Positions 1 through 5,300 of a DNA stretch of 6,832 nt are shown piece by piece. Position 1 is the stretch's first letter; each line of letters begins with the position of its first letter. The notes under the pieces were generated by a model. That model had not been told where the DNA came from, made no database searches, and saw nothing but the letters and a program-made list of their open reading frames with translations. Source of the stretch: Prosthecochloris ethylica. GTDB lineage: Bacteria > Bacteroidota > Chlorobiia > Chlorobiales > Chlorobiaceae. Position numbers and translations under genes: made by a program. The stretch is from NCBI RefSeq assembly GCF_015234275.1, contig NZ_JADGII010000037.1; one strand, written 5' to 3'.

Positions 1-1
1 C

Positions 2-1684
2 GAACAGGGTCTGGATGCGAGCAGTGTGGTGATCACGGTGCAGGACGACGTGCCGACGGCTATTCCTGTGAGGGAATCAGCAACAGCGACACCGATCGAT
101 ACCAATCTGCTTATTATTCTTGATACATCCGGAAGTATGAGAAGTAATCCAGGGGTATCAGGATACACTACAAGAATGGCTGTTTCAGTAGATGCAGCAA
201 AAGAACTGATAGATAAATATGATGCTCTTGGTGAAGTCAAAGTGCGAATTGTCGATTTTGATTCAACGGGGACTGAAATGGGCTCGGCTTGGATGGACGT
301 CAGCACTGCTCAATCGACGTTAAATAGCATGTACAATGCCCATACAGATTGGTCTAATTTGACTAACTATGATGAGGCATTGCTTGTAGGAATGGGGGCA
401 TATGCGGATTCAGGAAAGCTGACAGATGCTCAGAGTGTCTCATATTTTATTTCTGACGGAGCACCAACTACCAGAACAAACTGGGATTCTTATTCTACTT
501 ATGGGACTCCTGGATATGGATCTACATGGCCGAACTGGGGTCCTGATAATGGTATCAATAGCAATGAAGAAAATGGTTGGGAAGCGTGGTTAAAAAATAA
601 TGATGTTATTTCATATGCCATTGGTCTTGGTACTGGAGTAAATGTGGGTAATCTCAACCCTGTCGCCTATGATGGCGTTGCTGAATCAGAGATGAATGGC
701 CGTTCAGTTCCAAATCTCAACGATCTTGATGATGTGCTTGCAGATACCATTCCTCAAGACCCGCTGACCGGTTCCTTGAGTCTGATCCTGGGGGCGGATG
801 ATGGAGGATATGTTCAATCTATTACAATAAATGGGACGACATATACCTACAATCCAGCAGGAGGAGGGTCCATTTCAGTGTCAGGAGGCTCTGATAACAG
901 TTCCTTCGATACAGCTGATAATATACTCACTGTCAATACCAATGATGGGGCTATTATCAAAATCGATATGGACGATGGCGATTATGAGTATAAAACCCCG
1001 GCTATTTTCGACGACACTTATCTTGAGACTATCGCCTTTACGCTGGTGGACGGTGATGGAGATACCAACAGTTCTTCTATCGAGATTGTCAACTATCCGC
1101 TTCCATCGAACATCAATGAAACATGGACCGGAACAGGTTCGGATGAGACGCACAATGCAACGTCACAAAACGATTATCTCGACGGCAAGGGTGGTGACGA
1201 CATGCTTTATGGCCTCGGAGGAAATGATATTGTAAAAGGGGGTGATGGAGACGATCTGCTTGATGGCGGTAATGGGCCGGATATTGTTCTGGGTGGTCAG
1301 GGCGCCGATACACTTGTCTTCGATGCATCTGATACCGTAATCGATGGGGGCAACGGGGATGGTGACGATACGCTGATCCTCGATAGTGGCGACGACATCG
1401 ATTTTGCATCACTATCGAATGATGTCGTTGTCAATATTGAAATAATCGATTTGACAGAAAACGGTAATCATGATATCTCAAATCTGTCGGCCCAGGATGT
1501 TCTTGATATCACTGACGGTAATAATGAATTGTATATTCTCGGTGATGGCTCAGATAGTGTGTCCGGTAACGGTTGGAATTCTTCAGGTTCAGGAAGTGGG
1601 TATGATGTTTATACGGCGGTAGTCGCTACGGAAACGGTTACGCTGTATGTTCAGGACAGTATCAATGATACCATAACGTTATAG
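2..1684 (+). CDS. C-terminal part of a giant RTX / T1SS adhesin with VWA domain (5' end outside window)
   Basis: Likely a calcium-dependent, type 1-secreted adhesin; only the C-terminal ~560 residues are visible. The frame is open from the first complete codon at position 2, so the ATG at 26 is internal and the true start lies upstream. Order seen: the end of an Ig-like/T1SS-143 repeat closing with VQDDVP (41-58); a VWA domain (about 104-690) with MIDAS residues DTSGS (122-136), Thr (362) and Asp of SDGAPT (455); a linker-type Ig-like domain (about 750-1110) carrying DGDGD; RTX nonapeptides (1172-1322); and a final ~120-residue domain (IEIIDLTENGNHDISNL, DVLDI, LYILGDGSD) ending TITL, resembling the T1SS C-terminal domain TIGR03661. 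Secretion would use an ABC exporter, a membrane fusion protein and a TolC channel, none intact here. A TolC remnant follows directly. The VWA section is more AT-rich than the first ~90 bases. Family assignment is confident; ligand unknown. Confidence 0.93.
   Translation, partial: EQGLDASSVVITVQDDVPTAIPVRESATATPIDTNLLIILDTSGSMRSNPGVSGYTTRMAVSVDAAKELIDKYDALGEVKVRIVDFDSTGTEMGSAWMDVSTAQSTLNSMYNAHTDWSNLTNYDEALLVGMGAYADSGKLTDAQSVSYFISDGAPTTRTNWDSYSTYGTPGYGSTWPNWGPDNGINSNEENGWEAWLKNNDVISYAIGLGTGVNVGNLNPVAYDGVAESEMNGRSVPNLNDLDDVLADTIPQDPLTGSLSLILGADDGGYVQSITINGTTYTYNPAGGGSISVSGGSDNSSFDTADNILTVNTNDGAIIKIDMDDGDYEYKTPAIFDDTYLETIAFTLVDGDGDTNSSSIEIVNYPLPSNINETWTGTGSDETHNATSQNDYLDGKGGDDMLYGLGGNDIVKGGDGDDLLDGGNGPDIVLGGQGADTLVFDASDTVIDGGNGDGDDTLILDSGDDIDFASLSNDVVVNIEIIDLTENGNHDISNLSAQDVLDITDGNNELYILGDGSDSVSGNGWNSSGSGSGYDVYTAVVATETVTLYVQDSINDTITL
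104..690 (+). other. VWA domain with complete MIDAS motif (domain of the first CDS)
   Basis: The stretch TNLLIILDTSGSM is a classic VWA first strand with the DxSxS metal motif (122-136). The second metal ligand is the Thr in LTNYDEAL (362-364), and the third is the Asp in YFISDGAPT (455-457). All three MIDAS elements are present, so divalent-cation-dependent ligand binding is plausible. VWA domains placed just before RTX repeats are common in LapA-type adhesins. Codons here more often end in A or T than at the left edge of the window, which hints at a separate history for this domain. Domain limits are approximate. Confidence 0.9.
1172..1322 (+). repeat. RTX (GGxGxDxxx) calcium-binding nonapeptide block
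   Basis: About five consecutive glycine/aspartate nonapeptides are encoded: DGKGGDDML, YGLGGNDIV, KGGDGDDLL, DGGNGPDIV and LGGQGADTL. These fold into a calcium-bound parallel beta roll outside the cell and are the usual companion of a C-terminal T1SS signal (Pfam PF00353 type). The block is short, as is usual for giant adhesins compared with RTX toxins. Confidence 0.95.
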
Positions 1685-1687
1685 GGG
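1683..1687 (+). promoter_or_regulatory. relic ribosome-binding site of the tolC-like remnant
   Basis: AGGGG overlaps the TAG stop of the giant adhesin and lies 8 bases before the ATT at 1696 that begins IKRKLVSYLGLVL. The spacing suits a start codon there. I infer that ATT is a mutated ATG and that the downstream channel gene was once co-transcribed with the adhesin and perhaps translationally coupled to it. Confidence 0.4.
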
Positions 1688-1695
1688 TTTACCTA

Positions 1696-2002
1696 ATTAA
1701 AAGAAAGCTCGTCAGTTACTTGGGGCTTGTGCTGTGTCGGCCGGTATTGGCCGTGAGTGGGTCGGGGCGACGCGATCGATGACAATGTCAACATCCGTCG
1801 AGGTGTTCGCCTGCAGGTGACGCAGATGCTGTTCGACGGGTTCTATACCTGTGTAACAGGGTCTGCAGGTTGAAGTATGCGGGCAAGGCGAAGTTATTAC
1901 GAGTTCATCGACGCCAGCGAGCGTGTTGGTTTCGAGGTGCTGCGGGAGTAAGCCGATGTGCAACGCTATCGCAATATAGTTCGTTTTGCCGCACAGAGTA
2001 GG
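1696..2002 (+). pseudogene. degraded TolC-family outer-membrane efflux/secretion channel fragment
   Basis: No open frame covers this stretch, but pieces of a TolC/AggA-type protein appear in order when frames are switched. Frame 1, 1696-1734: IKRKLVSYLGLVL, like a lipid-facing signal peptide start. Frame 3, 1737-1778: SAGIGREWVGATRS. Frame 2, about 1780-1852: DDNVNIRRGVRLQVTQMLFDGFYT. Frame 1, 1855-1893: NRVCRLKYAGKAK. Frame 2, 1895-1999: YYEFIDASERVGFEVLRE, a TAA stop at 1949-1951 where the family usually has Tyr (YADVQRYR), then ADVQRYRNIVRFAAQS. Damage inferred: loss of the start codon; an internal deletion near 1735 removing several tens of codons; a frameshift near 1778; a 2-base insertion at 1853-1854; a 1-base insertion at 1894; a nonsense codon; and loss of the 3' two thirds. 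The family's known role is the outer-membrane exit duct of type 1 secretion. Position directly behind an RTX adhesin fits a former export operon. Recognition is from motif memory, not from an alignment. Confidence 0.78.
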
Positions 2003-2196
2003 GCATATCTTATCCTTCCAGTTGAGCGCAATAATCCGTGTTTCATACATTGTGTTAGTCTCTGTTTATGTCCGCAAAAAATACTTCACCTTCTTTTTTT
2101 TATCTGTGAAAAATAGATACCTTGTATGCGCTATATATAAGAATCTGAGAGAATACAGAAATTATTGCGACAAAAATTCCCTTTCCCCATATCCTT
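2003..2196. other. AT-rich intergenic leader upstream of the second giant gene
   Basis: There is no recognisable coding sequence. The first ~45 bases might still hold eroded channel-gene sequence. From about 2050 the base composition becomes clearly AT-rich, with an A6 run near 2076 and a T8 run at 2094-2101, as expected for a promoter-bearing leader. No hairpin with a following T run was found, so no terminator is called. Confidence 0.6.
2132..2141 (+). promoter_or_regulatory. candidate -10 element for the second giant gene
   Basis: TATATATAAG lies about 55 bases before the ATG at 2197, in the most AT-rich part of the spacer. It offers TATATA or TATAAG as a -10 hexamer. No good TTGACA-like -35 sits 16-18 bases upstream, so this is a weak call based on position and composition only. 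Confidence 0.25.
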
Positions 2197-2376
2197 ATGA
2201 GCTTACATCATCTCCCCCATGTCGCTACCGTAGCAACAGTTGCTGGTAATGCCTGGGCGCGTACCCAGGATGGATCGATGCGCCTTCTCAAATCTGGTGA
2301 TGCCATTTACCAGGGCGAAGTCATTGTGACGACTCAAGGTGGACGTGTCCTGCTCGAACTGCCGGATGGATCGCTC
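2197..2376 (+). other. N-terminal retention-module-like segment (domain of the second CDS)
   Basis: Residues 1-60 have the pattern of short beta strands with a central K-x-G-D and G-E-x-I-x-T and a final E-L-x-D-G. This pattern is seen at the start of LapA-like adhesins, where the module plugs the TolC-type channel so the protein stays attached outside the cell. There is no classical cleavable signal peptide, which fits C-terminal-signal type 1 secretion. The first eight residues (SLHHLPH) are atypical, and the start choice is uncertain there. Confidence 0.75.
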
Positions 2377-5300
2377 TATCCGGTTCAGGGAGAGCTGCTT
2401 GCTGAACTGCAGCAGCCCGAGCAGGAAAATCCTGAGTCGCAAGGTGAGGTGACAAAGGATGAAGAGGTAACGGAGGACGTGCCAGTTCAAATAAATTCGC
2501 CCGAAGGGGTCGGGGCAACCGAGGAGATCGGGGGAGCCTCTTCCTTTCGGAACATTTCAGGGCAGGGTGAGTACAGCGATGAACCCAGTGGATACCTTCG
2601 TCTGCAGCATGAACAGGATATCGAGCAGGTTCAGCTGGTCGAGGGTGGCAACAGTTTTGCTCCGGCACCGATTCTGACCGTCTCGATTGTTGGTTCATAC
2701 AATGAAGGAACCGGAAGCCGGGCTGGCGGTTATGATGCGTTTCTCGATGGCCGGGCAACCTATAACCCTCGACTTATAGAGGGAACGGATCTTCTCGGTG
2801 CAGAGCAGGACGAGTTTGTGCCTGAGCTTTTTGTTTTTGACGACTCGAGTGGTGATCGATATGTCAACAGGGTTCCGGAATTGTTTCCAGATGCAGATGA
2901 GGTGGTGGAAGGCGGAAATACCGTCAGCGGCAATGTGCTCGGTAATGACAGTGACGGCAATGGAAGTTCTTCGGTGATATCTGTCACGTATGTTCCTGAG
3001 CCTGATGAGGGTGCTGCTCCTGGTGATCCGGTGACAGCAGATATTCCTGCTGGTGGTGTGGTGACTGTTGATTCTCTCTACGGCCAATTGACAATCGACA
3101 GCAAAGGCAATTGGGTGTACGTCAGTGATCCTTACGAAGTGCACGGCGCTCCTCCATCCGATGCAGCGCTTCGCGATCTGTTTACCTATACGGTTGCAGA
3201 TGTCGATGGCGACCGGGCATCGAGCACACTTACTATCGATGTTCTCGATACCGAGCCGTCGATCGGTACGCCTGAGCCGGGTGTTGTCGATGAAGATGAT
3301 CTTGATCCCAATGGCACGGATCTTAATGCGGATGATAAACAGCCCGAAATATCGGGTAGTCTGGGTGTTGAAAAGGCTGCCGATCCTCTCGATACAACAT
3401 TTTTACCGGCTGATGAACAGAATGATCTGAATGACCTGAATTTGCAATCGGCTGAAAACGATGTCCAGTATGTTCTTCTTGATGATGGTCATATACTGGT
3501 TGGTTATACCGGAAAGCTTCCGCAAAGCGGCATTCCGGGGCAAGACCAGATCGTCTTTGATGTCACGATCAACGACCCGACATCCACTACCCCTGACGGC
3601 TCAACCTATACCTTCACTCTCTACCAGCAGCTGGATCATCCGTTCAACGATGGTGAGAACGACATCGATCTTCCACTTGAGTTCCAGGTTCTCGATCACG
3701 ATGGTGACAGCGATACTGATACCGTTGTGGTCAAGGTGATCGACGATATTCCTGTCGCTACAGGCAAGGTCATTACCTCAGACGTCTGGGAGGACCAGCT
3801 TGATACGAGCAACAGTGTTACAGGGTATGGATCTACCGGCAATCCGGATGGAGATTCGGGAGAAACAGCGGTTGTGAAAAGCACAGGGCTTGGAGGAAGC
3901 GCTGCATCCCTTGCGACCCTGGTCAACAATGGAGCTGATGTCCCCCCGGTGTTCAGTGTTACCGAACCTGATCCAGCCAGTGGGCTTTCTCAGGATCAGT
4001 TCATTGCTGCACAGCTTGGCCCATTGACATCCGATGGTAACGGTCTTCATTATGATGTCGCTGATATTGTCGTTAACGGAGTCGTTACGGGCCAGACGAT
4101 TACCGGATATGTCGAGAGTGGGCGTGCCACGGGTTTTGACGATCAGGATGGTGTTGTTTTTGTTCTCGATGTATATCGTGACGGTGAGTGGAGCTATGAA
4201 CTGAAGGACCAGCTCGATCACGCAGGAGCAGGTGATGATGAGTGGTTGACGATCGATCTCACTGGTATTGTCATGATGAGTGATTCCGATGGTGATTCCT
4301 ATAACCTCGGAGCGTTGCTCGGTTCAAACGCAGTTATGTTTGCAATTCGTGTAGAGAACGACGTACCGGAACTGGAGCTTGACGGCACGGGATCAGTGAA
4401 GACGACGGGCGGTAGTGTGAACGAAGACGCGCTGACGCTTCCCGATGACGAGTCAGAAGGTAACGATGACGCGGACCAGCAGAAGGTGTTGACAGGCGAC
4501 GGCAGCGCAGGCAACGCATTGAGCCTGTCGGACATCGTGAGCATCGGGGCTGACGAAGCAGGGAGTTACGGTTTTACAGGCACATCGAGTGCAGATTACC
4601 AGAGCGCGCTGGGCAAGCTGAGTTCCGGCGGAGACGAACTGTCCTACGAAGTCACTGAGATCATCAACAGTTCGGGTAATGCGGCCGAGTTGCTGACAGC
4701 GAGCGCCGGAACAGGTCCGGAGGAACGGATAGTGTTTACCCTCGAGATAGAGAAAGCAAGCGGTGACTGGGTCTTCGATCTGAACGACCAGCTCGATCAC
4801 GTTGTGATGCCGGGAGAAGACGGCGATGAGCAGTACAAGCTGAAAGACAGCGATACAGATTCAGCGACAGGGTACAAGGAGAGCCTGGACTTCAGTGAAG
4901 TGGTCGGAGTGGAAGACGGCGACGGAGACAGTGCGAGCCTGTACGATATGGGAGATACCGCAGGAGTGTTCGCCATAAGCGTAGAGAACGACGTGCCGGT
5001 GCAGAACGATACGGTCGAGACGCAGACGGTGCACGAGGATGCGCTGAGTCCGTATGACGAAGACGACAGCAGTCCCGTCGATGGGATAGAAGGGTCGGAA
5101 GGTAACGAAGAGTCGGGCCAGGTGACAGTCAGGACAGACAGCGTGTCGGGTCTGGTAGATATCGGAGCGGACGAAGAAGCGATCGGTTACAGTATAAAGG
5201 CGGAGACGACGAGCCTGGATGCACAGGGACTGGAGACGAAAGACGGAGCGGACCTGTACTACGAAGTCAACACAGACGGGACGCTGCTGACAGCGAAGTC

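Noticed and set aside
831..1235. 134-codon + strand open frame inside the first adhesin CDS
   Set aside because: It overlaps the Ig-like and RTX region in another frame, whose RTX motifs prove the annotated frame. The alternative protein has no recognisable feature.
1712..2050. 112-codon open frame on the minus strand in the spacer
   Set aside because: It is antisense to the TolC-like remnant, whose ordered family motifs are on the + strand. The minus-strand protein looks like no known fold and is rich in Thr, Pro, Cys and His, as expected of a shadow frame.
2075..2101. A run followed by T8 as a possible terminator
   Set aside because: There is no GC-rich stem before the T run, and it lies next to the candidate promoter of the second gene.
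2101..2119. Small inverted repeat TATCT-N9-AGATA as a possible operator
   Set aside because: Arms of only 5 bases in AT-rich DNA are expected by chance, and nothing ties it to a known regulator.
1986..2249. 87-codon + strand open frame over the leader and start of the second gene
   Set aside because: It overlaps the retention-module start in another frame and is compositionally random. It has no family likeness and no visible ribosome-binding site.
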